This document shows, piece by piece, positions 35,088 to 44,508 of a stretch of 64,000 nucleotides of DNA (position 1 is the first letter of the stretch; every line of letters starts with the position of its first letter). The stretch is taken from NCBI RefSeq assembly GCF_006539525.1, contig NZ_BJNE01000011.1:51131-115130 (forward strand), written 5' to 3'. The position numbers were made by a program, and so were the translations under genes. This DNA comes from Glutamicibacter nicotianae (GTDB taxonomy: Bacteria > Actinomycetota > Actinomycetes > Actinomycetales > Micrococcaceae). The notes below the pieces were generated by a model, which was given only the letters and a program-made list of their open reading frames with translations, made no database searches and was not told the DNA's origin.

Positions 35088-38000
35088 CTACACGTCCAGG
35101 CAGTGCGGGCCGAGCAGGACCTTCAAATCGCCGAACAGCGCGGGGTTCGGGTTGACCCGGAAGTTCATGCCCAGGCGCATCAGCGAGGTGCCGCGGCTTC
35201 CGGTGAGCTTGACCCGCACCTCGGTGTTGCCGCTGTGCGTGCGCAGCACATCGCCGAGTTTCTGCACCAGGGTTTCGGTGGCCTTGTGGGTTGGAATGCC
35301 GATGACGACCGGTCCCCCGTTGGCGTCCTCGGAAATTTCCGGGATCATCATTTCCTGCGCGTTCAGGGTGATCGAGCCGTCATCGCGGCGCTGCACGCGT
35401 CCCTTGACCACTACGATCAGGTCATCGGCCAAGATCTCGGCGATCGGCTGGTAGGCCTGGCCGAAGAACATGACTTCCATTGAGCCGGAGAGGTCCTCGA
35501 TCTCGCAGCGGGCATACGGGTTGCCGCTCTTCTTGGCGATGCGGCGCTGCAGGCCGGAAATCATGCCGGCGATCGAAATGATGTGGCCGTCCTGCGGACC
35601 GTCGTCCGAGAGCACGTGAGTGACCGGCATATCGGCGTACTGCTCCAGGGCGGAGCCCAGGCCCTGCAGCGGGTGGTCGGAGACGTACAAGCCGAGCATG
35701 TCGCGCTCGTAGGCCAGCTTTTCCTTCTTGTCCCAGTCGGGAATGTCGGGGATCGCCACATGCATGGACTCGGAGGATTCCTCGGCACCCAGGGCACTGA
35801 ACAGGTCGAACTGGTTGGCGGCCTCGTTGCGCTTGACCTGGATCACCGAATCCACGGCTTCTTCGTGGATGGCCACCAGCGCCCGGCGCGGATGCTTCAT
35901 GGAGTCGAAGGCGCCGGCCTTGATCAGCGATTCAATGGTCCGCTTGTTGCAGACCACGGCCGGGACCTTGCCCAGGAAATCGTTGAAGTCGTTGTAGTGG
36001 CCCTTCTCCGTGCGGGCTTCGACCATGCCGGCCACCGCGTTGGTTCCGACGTTGCGGATCGCGCCCATGCCGAAGCGGATGTCCTTGCCCACTGGGGTGA
36101 AGTTCAATGCCGATTCGTTGACATCCGGCGGCAGCACGGTGATGCCGATGTGGCGGCATTCGTTCAGGTACAGCGCCAGCTTGTCCTTGTCGTCGCCCAC
36201 CGAGGTCAGCAGGGCAGCCATGTATTCAGCCGGGTAGTGCGCCTTGAGATAGGCGGTCCAGTAGGAGACGACGCCGTAGGCCGCCGAGTGGGCTTTGTTG
36301 AAGGCATAATCGGAGAAGGGCAGCAGGATGTCCCACAGGGTCTGCACGGCCTGATCGGAGTAGCCGTTGTCGTTCATGCCCTGCTTGAAGCCGGCGAACT
36401 GCTTGTCCAGCTCGGCTTTCTTCTTCTTGCCCATGGCGCGGCGCAGGATGTCTGCCTGGCCCAGCGAGTAGCCGGCCAGCTTCTGCGCAATAGCCATAAC
36501 CTGTTCCTGGTACACGATCAGGCCGTAGGTGCCGCCGAGGATTTCTTCCAGCGGCTCGGCCAGCTCCGGGTGGATTGGGGTGACTTCCTGCAACCCGGTC
36601 TTGCGCAGCGCATAGTTGGTGTGCGAGTTGGCGCCCATGGGGCCCGGGCGATACAGCGCGATCACTGCGGAAATGTCCTCGAAGTTATCCGGGCGCATCA
36701 TCTTCAGCAGCGAACGCATCGGGCCGCCATCGAGCTGGAACACGCCCAGGGTATCTCCACGTGCCAGCAGCTTGTAGGCCTCGGGGTCCTCGATGGTCAG
36801 GGTTTCGAGATCGATTTTCTTGCCGGTGTTGTACTCGATGTTCTCCAGCGCATCGGAAATAATGGTGAGGTTGCGCAACCCCAGGAAGTCCATCTTGATC
36901 AGCCCCAGGCCTTCGCAGGTCGGGTAGTCGAACTGGGTGATGACCTGGCCATCCTGGATACGGCGCATGATCGGGATGACGTTGATGATCGGGTCCGAGC
37001 TCATGATCACGCCGGCGGCGTGCACGCCCCACTGGCGCTTCAGCCCTTCCAGGCCCTTGGCGGTCTCGAAGACGCGTGCCGCTTCCGGGTCATTTGCCAC
37101 CAGGTTGCGGAAATCGCCGGCTTCGGAGTAGCGCTTGGATTCCGGATTGTCGATATCGTTGAGCGGGATGTCCTTGGCCATCACCGCCGGCGGCAGCGCC
37201 TTGGTCAGGGATTCGCCCATGCTGAATGGGTAGCCGAGCACGCGCGAGGAGTCCTTCAGCGCCTGCTTGGTCTTGATCGAGCCGTAGGTCACGATCATCG
37301 ATACGCGCTCATCGCCGTACTTTTCGGTCACGTACTTGATGACCTCGGAACGACGGCGATCATCGAAGTCGACGTCGAAGTCGGGCATGGAAACACGTTC
37401 CGGGTTCAGGAAGCGCTCGAAGATCAGGCCGTGCCTCAGCGGGTCGAGGTCGGTGATGCGCATGGCGTAGGCGACCATGGAACCTGCACCGGAACCGCGT
37501 CCCGGGCCTACGCGGATGCCGTGGTCCTTGGACCAGTTGATGAAGTCGGCCACCACCAGGAAATATCCCGGGAAGCCCATCTTGATGATGACGTCCAGCT
37601 CGTAGTCCGCTTGCTTGCGCGACTCCTCCGGGATGCCGTTCGGGTAGCGGTAGTGCAGCCCCTTGTCGACCTCCTTGATCAGCCAGCTGGTCTCGTCCTC
37701 CCCCGGCGGGCAGGGGAACTTCGGCATGTAGTTGGCGTTGGTGTCGAAGGAGACTTCAACACGGTCTGCGATCTCCAGGGTGTTGTCGCAGGCCTGCGGC
37801 AATTCCTTGAACAGCTCGCGCATCTCGCGCGCCGACTTCAGGTAGTAGCCGGTGCCGGAGAAGGCGAAGCGGCTGCCGCCCTGGTCGTAGGTGGGCTCGT
37901 CGAGCGTGGATCCGGAGTTGATGGCCAGCAGCGCTTCGTGTGCCTTGGCATCGGATTCGTGGGTGTAGTGCAGGTCGTTGGTGGCCACCAGCGGAATGTC

Positions 38001-38651
38001 CAGTTCCTTGGCCAGGCGCAGCAAGTCCTTGGTGATGCGGCGTTCGATCTCCAGACCGTGGTCCATGATCTCGCAGTAGTAGTTTTCCTTGCCGAACAGA
38101 TCCTGCAGTTCTGCCGCGGCGGCCTTGGCAGCGTCGTACTGGCCCAGGCGGAGCTTGGTCTGCACTTCACCCGATGGGCAGCCGGTGGTGGCGATTATGC
38201 CTTCGTGGTGGTCGTTGAGCAGCTCGCGGTCCCAGCGGGGGTATTTGCCGAAAACGGAGTCCAGCGAGGCACGGGAAGAACCCTTGAAGAGGTTGTCCAT
38301 GCCCTTGTTGTTGTACGAGAGCAAGGTCATGTGGTTGTAGAGGCCGCCACCGGAGACGTCATCGCCCTTTTGCGATTCGTCGGTACGCCATTTCACGCGG
38401 GTCTTGTCATCGCGTGCGGTACCGGGGGTGACATAGGCTTCGACACCGATGATCGGCTTGACGCCGGCGCCGGTGGCCTGGCGCCAGAAATCGAAGGCAC
38501 CGAACAGATAGCCATGGTCGGTAATCGCCATGGCTTCCATGCCCTGCCGGTTGGCTTCAGCGAAGAGTTCGCCAAGCCGCGCCGCACCATCCAGCATGGA
38601 GTATTCGGTGTGGGTATGAAGATGGACAAATCCGTCACGTGTAGCACTCAC
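35088..38651 (-). CDS. dnaE: DNA polymerase III alpha subunit
   Basis: The 1187-residue replicative polymerase. The N-terminal PHP domain starts FVHLHTHTEYSMLDG; the polymerase active site has MPDFDVDFDDRRR and VGPGRGSGAGSMVAYA; the helix-hairpin-helix and OB-fold (IISIAGMISGLQRRI, NPYARCEIEDLSGSMEVMFF) follow. It is of the DnaE1 type, not the PolC type. The GTG start has TAGACT 6 nt upstream and no Shine-Dalgarno sequence, so it may be leaderless and transcribed apart from the rluD gene. Confidence 0.97.
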   Translation of the reverse strand: MSATRDGFVHLHTHTEYSMLDGAARLGELFAEANRQGMEAMAITDHGYLFGAFDFWRQATGAGVKPIIGVEAYVTPGTARDDKTRVKWRTDESQKGDDVSGGGLYNHMTLLSYNNKGMDNLFKGSSRASLDSVFGKYPRWDRELLNDHHEGIIATTGCPSGEVQTKLRLGQYDAAKAAAAELQDLFGKENYYCEIMDHGLEIERRITKDLLRLAKELDIPLVATNDLHYTHESDAKAHEALLAINSGSTLDEPTYDQGGSRFAFSGTGYYLKSAREMRELFKELPQACDNTLEIADRVEVSFDTNANYMPKFPCPPGEDETSWLIKEVDKGLHYRYPNGIPEESRKQADYELDVIIKMGFPGYFLVVADFINWSKDHGIRVGPGRGSGAGSMVAYAMRITDLDPLRHGLIFERFLNPERVSMPDFDVDFDDRRRSEVIKYVTEKYGDERVSMIVTYGSIKTKQALKDSSRVLGYPFSMGESLTKALPPAVMAKDIPLNDIDNPESKRYSEAGDFRNLVANDPEAARVFETAKGLEGLKRQWGVHAAGVIMSSDPIINVIPIMRRIQDGQVITQFDYPTCEGLGLIKMDFLGLRNLTIISDALENIEYNTGKKIDLETLTIEDPEAYKLLARGDTLGVFQLDGGPMRSLLKMMRPDNFEDISAVIALYRPGPMGANSHTNYALRKTGLQEVTPIHPELAEPLEEILGGTYGLIVYQEQVMAIAQKLAGYSLGQADILRRAMGKKKKAELDKQFAGFKQGMNDNGYSDQAVQTLWDILLPFSDYAFNKAHSAAYGVVSYWTAYLKAHYPAEYMAALLTSVGDDKDKLALYLNECRHIGITVLPPDVNESALNFTPVGKDIRFGMGAIRNVGTNAVAGMVEARTEKGHYNDFNDFLGKVPAVVCNKRTIESLIKAGAFDSMKHPRRALVAIHEEAVDSVIQVKRNEAANQFDLFSALGAEESSESMHVAIPDIPDWDKKEKLAYERDMLGLYVSDHPLQGLGSALEQYADMPVTHVLSDDGPQDGHIISIAGMISGLQRRIAKKSGNPYARCEIEDLSGSMEVMFFGQAYQPIAEILADDLIVVVKGRVQRRDDGSITLNAQEMMIPEISEDANGGPVVIGIPTHKATETLVQKLGDVLRTHSGNTEVRVKLTGSRGTSLMRLGMNFRVNPNPALFGDLKVLLGPHCLDV

Positions 38652-38657
38652 CCAACC

Positions 38658-38663
38658 AGTCTA
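38658..38663 (-). promoter_or_regulatory. -10 element of leaderless dnaE
   Basis: On the minus strand TAGACT lies 6 nt before the dnaE GTG at 38651. Confidence 0.5.
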
Positions 38664-38721
38664 GCGATCATTCCTGGTCTTGGGCTCACCTCGGCGCGGT
38701 GCTGTGGCTAGCGCGACACAG

Positions 38722-38750
38722 GGTGCTGACGGCCAGTGGCCAGCAGCACC
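38722..38750 (-). terminator. Hairpin after the RluA-family gene
   Basis: Arms GGTGCTG / CAGCACC with a nested GGCC / GGCC stem, 7 nt after the stop of the pseudouridine synthase gene and before dnaE. Confidence 0.5.
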
Positions 38751-38757
38751 TAGGAGG

Positions 38758-39702
38758 CTAGTATCCGCCGTCGCGAAGCAGCTCGACGGCCCCTGCCAGA
38801 TCCGCAGGATATTCGCTTTCGTATTCCATCCACTGGCCGGTCACCGGATGGGAAAAGCCCAGCCGCTTGGCATGAAGCCACTGGCGGGTCAGGCCCAGGG
38901 CGGCCCCCAGCTTGGGATCCGCGCCGTAGGTCTGGTCTCCGGCGCAGGGATGGCCGAAGGCCGAGAAGTGGACACGGATCTGGTGGGTGCGTCCGGTTTC
39001 CAGATGCACCTCGACCAGAGAGGCCCGGCCAAAGGCTTCGATGACCTTGTAGTGGGTGACCGAGTCGCGTCCGCCTTCCAGGACGGCGAACTTCCAGTCG
39101 TGGCCCGGATGGCGTCCGATTGGCGCGTCGATGGTGCCCTCCATCGGGTCGGGCAAGCCCTGCACTACCGCGTGGTAGATCTTCTTCGGGGTGCGTTCCT
39201 TGAAGGCGCGCTTCAATTCGGTATAGGCGCGTTCGGTCTTCGCTACCACCATCAGGCCGCTGGTACCCACGTCCAGGCGGTGCACGATGCCTTGGCGTTC
39301 GGCGGCACCGGAAGTGGTGATGTTGTACCCCTCGGCCATGAGTGCGCCGACCACTGTCGGGCCGACCCAGCCTGGGGATGGATGGGCTGCGACGCCCACG
39401 GGCTTGTCGATGACCACATAGTCATCGTCGTCCGCGACAATCTTCAGCTCTTCCACTTTCTCAACCTTAATTTCTAATGGGTCTGCTTGCGGCGGGATGG
39501 TGACAACCAGCCGGTCGCCCGCCTTGATTTTCAAGGATTTGGTAATGGTGCGCCCGTTGACTTGGATCTGCGAGTCCTTGCAGAGGCTAGCGGACAAGGT
39601 TCGCGGGATCTGCAGGGATCGGGAGATATAGGCATCAAGGCGCGTGCCGGCATCGGCTGGTTCGACCAGCAGTTCGTGTATGGCGGTTTCCTTCGAGATC
39701 AT
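38758..39702 (-). CDS. rluD: RluA-family 23S rRNA pseudouridine synthase
   Basis: A 314-residue RNA-modifying enzyme. An S4 RNA-binding domain occupies about residues 18-80 (TRLDAYISRSL ... SQIQVNGRTITKS), and the catalytic domain has HRLDVGTSGLMVVAKT with the nucleophilic Asp, then ETGRTHQIRVH. Length and S4 domain fit RluD-type enzymes acting on large-subunit rRNA, although actinobacterial specificity is inferred. Its ATG overlaps the lspA stop by 4 nt. Confidence 0.92.
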   Translation of the reverse strand: MISKETAIHELLVEPADAGTRLDAYISRSLQIPRTLSASLCKDSQIQVNGRTITKSLKIKAGDRLVVTIPPQADPLEIKVEKVEELKIVADDDDYVVIDKPVGVAAHPSPGWVGPTVVGALMAEGYNITTSGAAERQGIVHRLDVGTSGLMVVAKTERAYTELKRAFKERTPKKIYHAVVQGLPDPMEGTIDAPIGRHPGHDWKFAVLEGGRDSVTHYKVIEAFGRASLVEVHLETGRTHQIRVHFSAFGHPCAGDQTYGADPKLGAALGLTRQWLHAKRLGFSHPVTGQWMEYESEYPADLAGAVELLRDGGY

Positions 39703-40280
39703 GCGCTTGGTTCTGCTTCGCCCTTATCCGCCTGGTCCTTCTTGGGAGGATCGCCAATGCTGCCATCCAGGTTGCGGCCACGGATGAGCATGTACGCCAC
39801 GGCGATCATGGAGCAGACAATGAACGAGTCTGCGACATTGAAGATCGCGAAGTGGTTGACGGACAGCATGTCCACCACATGCCCGAATCCGAAACCCGGT
39901 TCACGGAAGAGCCGGTCCACGACATTGCCCAGCACGCCTCCGAGCAGACAGCCCAGGGCGATGGCCCAGCTTCTGGATAGCACCTTGCGGAAGAGCAGGT
40001 AGATGACATAGATCGCCACAGCGGATTGCAGGATCGCAAAGACGATCGTGAAGTCTTCGCCAATGGAGAACGCTGCACCGGGATTCAGGATGTAGTGGAT
40101 GTTGAAGAACCCGGGAATCACTTCGATCGACTGCCCAAGCCGCATGTTCTGCTCAACGATAATTTTGACCGATTGGTCCAATACCAGCGCGATCAGAGCG
40201 ATCACAAGGCCAAGGCCTACGTATTTCCTGGCCTTAGCGCCCGTGCTCCCGGATTGAACTGCGTCCACAGTGGTACCCAT
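39699..40280 (-). CDS. lspA: Lipoprotein signal peptidase (signal peptidase II)
   Basis: A 193-residue membrane aspartic protease that cleaves prolipoproteins. Four hydrophobic segments are visible, with the two catalytic Asp in GGVLGNVVDRLFR and FAIFNVADSFI. The N-terminus has about 20 extra residues and the C-terminus a charged tail of 25 residues. Coupled to the pseudouridine synthase gene by a 4-nt overlap, a common lspA-rluD pair. Confidence 0.95.
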   Translation of the reverse strand: MGTTVDAVQSGSTGAKARKYVGLGLVIALIALVLDQSVKIIVEQNMRLGQSIEVIPGFFNIHYILNPGAAFSIGEDFTIVFAILQSAVAIYVIYLLFRKVLSRSWAIALGCLLGGVLGNVVDRLFREPGFGFGHVVDMLSVNHFAIFNVADSFIVCSMIAVAYMLIRGRNLDGSIGDPPKKDQADKGEAEPSA

Positions 40281-40296
40281 GATTTCCTCTTAAACG

Positions 40297-40337
40297 TCAA
40301 CGGTGGTGACCGGAGTAAATCCGTACACCACCGTTGA
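40297..40337 (-). terminator. Terminator of divIVA
   Basis: Arms TCAACGGTGGTG / CACCACCGTTGA (40297-40308 with 40326-40337) with a nested CGGA / TCCG stem, 40 nt after the divIVA stop. Confidence 0.75.
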
Positions 40338-40377
40338 TCTTACTTGATAGCTAGATCAAGCCATGAACTGTCAGCGA

Positions 40378-41118
40378 CTAGTTGGTCTTGCCTGCTGCGC
40401 CAGCATCGATCGAACCCTGGGACTCAAGGTCGCGCAGCTGTCCTTCGATGTAGGTCTTCAGGCGAGCACGGTAGTCGCGTTCGAAGCCACGCAGCTGCTC
40501 GAGCTTGCGCTCCAGTACCGACTTCTGCTGCTCAAGTGCCGAGAGGGTCTTGCGGCTCTTCTCTTCAGCGGTGGTGACCAAGGTGTTGGCTTCGGTCTTC
40601 GCTTCGGAGATGATCTTGTCGCGCTGCTCGACACCGGCGGCGACGTATTCGTCGTGCAGGCGCTGAGCCATGGACAGCACGTTGGCGGCAGATTCTGCGG
40701 ATTCGGTGCGCGGAGCTGCAGCTGGTGCCGCTGCCGCGGCCGGAGCTGCAGGTGCCTTCTCTGCGGCAGCTGGCTTTGCTTCGGACTTCTTTTCCTCGGC
40801 TGGCTTGGCAGCCGGGGTTTCTGCCATTGCGGGCTCTGCAGGCTTGGCTTCTGCCTTCTTCTCTTCAGCTGGCTTGGCAGCAGGAGTAGCTGGAGCGGCC
40901 GATACCGGCGCAGGAACAGCCTGTTCCTTCGATACTGAACCCGCATCTTCGCCGAGTTCGGCAAGGCGGCTGCGCAGAGCCTCGTTCTCACCGGTTAGGC
41001 GACGCAGTTCCACAACGATTTCGTCGAGGAAGTCATCTACCTCGTCTTGGTCGTAGCCTTCACGGAACTTGGTCGGCTGAAACCGCTTATTGACTACGTC
41101 TTCTGGCGTAAGAGCCAT
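40378..41118 (-). CDS. divIVA: DivIVA/Wag31 polar growth protein
   Basis: A 246-residue coiled-coil scaffold that marks the cell poles and guides peptidoglycan growth. The N-terminal membrane-binding DivIVA domain starts MALTPEDVVNKRFQPTKFREG and continues in a first coiled coil (about 28-55). A low-complexity Ala/Pro/Glu/Lys linker (about 65-130) contains a tandem repeat, PAAKPAEEKK(A/S)EAKPA, twice. A second coiled coil (about 145-235) follows. GAGGTGA precedes the ATG. It ends the dcw cluster. The 230 nt before it (41119-41348) hold its promoter region and no gene. Confidence 0.95.
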   Translation of the reverse strand: MALTPEDVVNKRFQPTKFREGYDQDEVDDFLDEIVVELRRLTGENEALRSRLAELGEDAGSVSKEQAVPAPVSAAPATPAAKPAEEKKAEAKPAEPAMAETPAAKPAEEKKSEAKPAAAEKAPAAPAAAAAPAAAPRTESAESAANVLSMAQRLHDEYVAAGVEQRDKIISEAKTEANTLVTTAEEKSRKTLSALEQQKSVLERKLEQLRGFERDYRARLKTYIEGQLRDLESQGSIDAGAAGKTN

Positions 41119-41348
41119 TGGGTCACCTCAATACTGGGATCATTTCCGCACAACCATTGTCTTGCCTTGCGAAACACTTACCGTTTTTGTCAGTGTCGCG
41201 ACCGGTGAAGTCGGAGCACCATTTCCTAAAGGATATAACGATTTGGACAATTATTACGAAATCGAGCTTTCGCGCGAGTCTCTTATTCTCTGAATCTACA
41301 GCTTTTGACTGTTCAGGACAATCCCCGTGAAGAACGGAAATGCCCTAA

Positions 41349-41645
41349 TCAGATCCCTGTACTCAGCCCAAGGTTACCTACCACCGCTTTAAGAATGATT
41401 ACGACGATGAATAACACAAGAAACGACAGGTCAAGGCGGATTCCGCCAAGATCTAGGGGTTTGATCTTCCGGCGCAACCAACGCAGCGGAGGATCGGTAA
41501 TTGACACGATTGCACTTGCGACAATCAATGCGATGCCTTTGGGTCGCCAGTGGCGAGCAAAGCTTTCCGTTACATCCAACACAATTCTCATCAAAAGCAG
41601 AATTTGGAGGATGGCTAACGCGAGATAGATGATCCCGAACACCAT
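41349..41645 (-). CDS. YggT family membrane protein
   Basis: A 98-residue protein with two hydrophobic helices at its ends (about 2-25 and 75-95) separated by the conserved SITDPPLRWLRRKIKPL loop. YggT proteins are encoded beside sepF and divIVA across Gram-positive bacteria; a role in division or osmotic stress has been suggested but not settled. AGGAG lies 12 nt before the ATG. It is 23 nt downstream of sepF. Confidence 0.92.
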   Translation of the reverse strand: MVFGIIYLALAILQILLLMRIVLDVTESFARHWRPKGIALIVASAIVSITDPPLRWLRRKIKPLDLGGIRLDLSFLVLFIVVIILKAVVGNLGLSTGI

Positions 41646-41668
41646 TTTGTGCGTTTGCTCCTGGTGTC

Positions 41669-42220
41669 TTAGCTCTGGTTAAAGAAGGTTGCTTGCGCTT
41701 CGGACTGCTTGCGGTCTTCACCGAGAACCTCAACGGTTGCCGGCGAGAGCAGGAAGACTTTGTTCGTAACTCGCTCGATGGAGCCATGCAGGGCGAAAAC
41801 AAGACCCGCCGAGAAGTCTACGAGGCGCTTGGCATCGGTTTCACCCATGTCGGTGACATTCATAATCACCGGGATGCCGTCACGGAAGTTCTCACCGATG
41901 ATCTTGGCATCGTTGTAAGAACGAGGGTGGACGGTAGTAATCTGACGCAATTCGGAATCCTCATCCCGTACTGAAGGGGCACGCTTAATAGGGGTGACCG
42001 GAGCACGGTATTCCGTCTCTGGTTCTCTAGCTTGAGTTTGCGGCGCAGCTGGCCTCGCGGCAGGCTGTGGGCGTGGGGCTTCGGCAGGTCGCTTCGGAGC
42101 AGTGTCCTCAACCACCCGAACTTGGGTTTTGGGCTCAGCGTTTTGTGTCTGGGTCTCGTCCTGCTCGACGGCATCCGCCAAGCCGAGATAGACCATTGCC
42201 TTACGCAGTCCGTCAGCCAC
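41669..42220 (-). CDS. sepF: Cell division protein SepF
   Basis: A 183-residue protein that anchors FtsZ to the membrane in actinobacteria. The amphipathic N-terminal membrane helix is [16 protein letters not shown]; a Pro/Ala-rich linker (about 20-85) leads to the SepF core (about 90-175), which has [37 protein letters not shown] and [15 protein letters not shown] start with GAGGAG 8 nt before it. It lies directly between pgeF and yggT. Confidence 0.95.
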   Translation of the reverse strand: MADGLRKAMVYLGLADAVEQDETQTQNAEPKTQVRVVEDTAPKRPAEAPRPQPAARPAAPQTQAREPETEYRAPVTPIKRAPSVRDEDSELRQITTVHPRSYNDAKIIGENFRDGIPVIMNVTDMGETDAKRLVDFSAGLVFALHGSIERVTNKVFLLSPATVEVLGEDRKQSEAQATFFNQS

Positions 42221-42244
42221 GATGTTTCTCCTCGTTTATCCCAT

Positions 42245-42265
42245 GCATGCAACCCCATTGCATGC
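42245..42265. repeat. Small inverted repeat before sepF
   Basis: GCATGCAA-CCCCA-TTGCATGC, a perfect 8-bp stem with a 5-nt loop, 25 nt upstream of the sepF start codon and in the gap after pgeF. It may be a weak terminator, an RNA hairpin or a protein site. Confidence 0.5.
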
Positions 42266-42346
42266 TTCCGCTAACTTCGACGCTACCGCACAAAATATTG
42301 CTGGCATCGTTCATTCGTTCAATTATTGGCGGTGTGTCGCGCACGC

Positions 42347-43069
42347 CTACGCAGCGGACCAGATGAGACCGGCAAGGCGTCCGGAACGGCTTGAGCGTCG
42401 GTAGGAATAGTAGTTCTCATCTTCCAAAGTGCAGACTCCGGATTGCCGGATATCGACTCCGAGTCCGCGCAGCTCATCTTCGGCTGACGCCGGAAGATCC
42501 AGTCCCGGAGTTCCCCAGCGCGTCGCGGTGCGAATCCCGGGTCGCAACTGCTCGGATTCCTGGGCCATATCTTCGGGAACTTCATAGCATCGCCCGCAGA
42601 TCGATGGGCCAATCACAGCTTCCATCACATCGGCACCATGGGCCCTCAGGGCCTCGACGGTATTTTCCAGAATCCCGTCGAGCAGACCGCGCCGCCCAGC
42701 GTGGGTCGCCGCACTCAGGGTCTGCCCGCTTTGCGAGTTCCGGCCAACGAACAGAACCGGAAGGCAATCTGCCACCATTACCGCCAGGGGTTGGGCACCC
42801 GTGGCGTCCAGCAAGCCGTCGCAAGTTGGCGCTGCTGGTTCCAGCCAGGACGTGCGTTGCACCGGCTGCACTTCATGGACAACGGCGGAGTGCACCTGGT
42901 TCATGAAGTTCAGCGAGAAGCGTCGAACCCCGATCAAGTCTTCCAGCCTGGCCCGGTTCTCCGCCACGAGGCGGGGATCGTCGTTCACGTGCAGGGCGAG
43001 GTTGCCCTCGGCCTGCGAAGTGAATGCCAGTTGGATACTCGGATCGAGGTTCGACGCGAAATGTAGCAC
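42347..43069 (-). CDS. pgeF: Peptidoglycan editing factor PgeF (YfiH/laccase-domain)
   Basis: A 240-residue cytosolic enzyme of the multicopper-oxidase-domain (DUF152) family. The metal-binding pattern is clear: QVHSAVVHEV, ADCLPVLF, THAGRRGLLDGI and GPSICGRCYEVPED, ending DENYYSYRRSS. Family members remove wrongly incorporated serine from peptidoglycan precursors (E. coli PgeF) or act on purine nucleosides. It lies between ftsZ and sepF, 20 nt after ftsZ. GTG start. Confidence 0.9.
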   Translation of the reverse strand: MLHFASNLDPSIQLAFTSQAEGNLALHVNDDPRLVAENRARLEDLIGVRRFSLNFMNQVHSAVVHEVQPVQRTSWLEPAAPTCDGLLDATGAQPLAVMVADCLPVLFVGRNSQSGQTLSAATHAGRRGLLDGILENTVEALRAHGADVMEAVIGPSICGRCYEVPEDMAQESEQLRPGIRTATRWGTPGLDLPASAEDELRGLGVDIRQSGVCTLEDENYYSYRRSSRSGRLAGLIWSAA

Positions 43070-43089
43070 TGCTCAGCTTCTTGCTGTTT

Positions 43090-44289
43090 TTACTTCAGGA
43101 AGTCCGGGACATCCAGGTCATCGTTGGAGCCGTTCAGGTCCGAGTCGACAACATCTGGAAGGTCCTGGAAGGAGTTGGACTGCTCTGCGGCAGCTGGCTT
43201 CTCCTGGGCAGCCTGGGCCGGCTTCGCAGCTTCGGTTGGAGCCGGTGCCGGGGTTTCAGGAATGCTTGCTGGCACCTGTTCGGCCGGGCGCGAGGACACA
43301 GCTGGCTTTGCTGCGGCCGGGGCCATTGGCTTGCTGGTGACATCTGGCTCGTCGAAGCCGGCAGCAATCACGGTGACGCGTGCTTCATCGCCCAGGGCGT
43401 CGTCGATGACGGCACCGAAGATGATGTTGGCTTCCGGGTGGGCAACTTCCTGCACCAGACGTGCAGCTTCGTTGATTTCGAACAGGCCCAGATCCGAGCC
43501 GCCCTGGATGGAGAGCAGAACGCCATGGGCGCCATCGATGGAAGCTTCGAGCAATGGCGAAGCGATAGCCAATTCGGCGGCCTTCACTGCGCGATCTTCG
43601 CCCCGCGCCGAACCGATGCCCATCAATGCCGAGCCGGCGCCCTGCATGACGGACTTCACGTCGGCGAAGTCGAGGTTGATCAGACCCGAGGTGGTGATCA
43701 AGTCGGTGATGCCCTGAACACCGGAGAGCAGAACCTGGTCTGCCTGGCGGAATGCGTCCAGCACCGATACGTTGCGGTCCGAAATGGAGAGCAGTCGATC
43801 GTTAGGGATAACAATGAGGGTATCGACTTCGTCACGCAGAGCTTCGATTCCCGACTCGGCGGAGTTCGCACGACGACGGCCTTCGAAGGTGAATGGACGG
43901 GTGACCACACCGATGGTCAGCGCACCAAGCGAGCGGGCGATGCGTGCCACGACCGGCGCGCCACCGGTACCGGTGCCGCCGCCTTCGCCGGCGGTCACGA
44001 AGACCATGTCGGCGCCGCGCAGGACATCTTCGATTTCTTCTACGTGATCTTCTGCTGCCTGGCGTCCCACATCCGGGTTGGCGCCAGCGCCCAGGCCACG
44101 AGTCAGTTCGCGTCCTACGTCCAGTTTGACGTCGGCATCACTCATAAGCAGAGCCTGGGCATCGGTGTTAATGGCGATGAATTCCACGCCCTTGAGACCG
44201 ACTTCGATCATTCGATTGACTGCGTTTACACCGCCACCGCCGATTCCGACGACTTTAATGACCGCGAGGTAATTCTGTGGAGCTGCCAC
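43090..44289 (-). CDS. ftsZ: Cell division GTPase FtsZ
   Basis: A 399-residue tubulin homologue that forms the division ring. It starts [27 protein letters not shown] (in parts) and has the tubulin signature [16 protein letters not shown], the NLDFADV synergy region, and a Pro/Ala-rich linker of about 60 residues. The C-terminal end [10 protein letters not shown] is the conserved peptide that binds SepF and FtsW. GTG start with AAGGGAAG before it. A 219-nt gap to ftsQ carries an inverted repeat at 44343. Confidence 0.97.
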   Translation of the reverse strand: MAAPQNYLAVIKVVGIGGGGVNAVNRMIEVGLKGVEFIAINTDAQALLMSDADVKLDVGRELTRGLGAGANPDVGRQAAEDHVEEIEDVLRGADMVFVTAGEGGGTGTGGAPVVARIARSLGALTIGVVTRPFTFEGRRRANSAESGIEALRDEVDTLIVIPNDRLLSISDRNVSVLDAFRQADQVLLSGVQGITDLITTSGLINLDFADVKSVMQGAGSALMGIGSARGEDRAVKAAELAIASPLLEASIDGAHGVLLSIQGGSDLGLFEINEAARLVQEVAHPEANIIFGAVIDDALGDEARVTVIAAGFDEPDVTSKPMAPAAAKPAVSSRPAEQVPASIPETPAPAPTEAAKPAQAAQEKPAAAEQSNSFQDLPDVVDSDLNGSNDDLDVPDFLK

Positions 44290-44342
44290 GTCCCGCTTCC
44301 CTTGTTAGATGTGCTACATATTTCACGACTCCAGCCAAAAAC

Positions 44343-44367
44343 CTTAACCTTTAGCCTTAAGGTTAAG
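44343..44367. repeat. Inverted repeat upstream of ftsZ
   Basis: CTTAACCTT and AAGGTTAAG, perfect 9-bp arms with a 7-nt spacer, 54 nt upstream of the ftsZ start. It lies in the only long gap between dcw genes (44290-44508), which otherwise shows no gene. It could be a regulator site or a leader hairpin. Confidence 0.55.
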
Positions 44368-44508
44368 AATCTGTCAAGCTGTCGTTATTAGAAACGCTAT
44401 GAGTCGAGTGGTCTTTCTGCAACGACCGCCTAGGCGTGTCGCTTATTCAAGACTATCTTTCCAGAATTTCTTGGCTTATTGGTCTTCCCGCGCCCAGAGC
44501 GCCGCGAC

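Noticed and set aside
35583..38711. A 1042-codon open frame on the plus strand opposite dnaE
   Set aside because: It mirrors dnaE in an antisense frame, a common effect of high-GC codon use, has no recognisable domain, and its composition is typical of a shadow frame.
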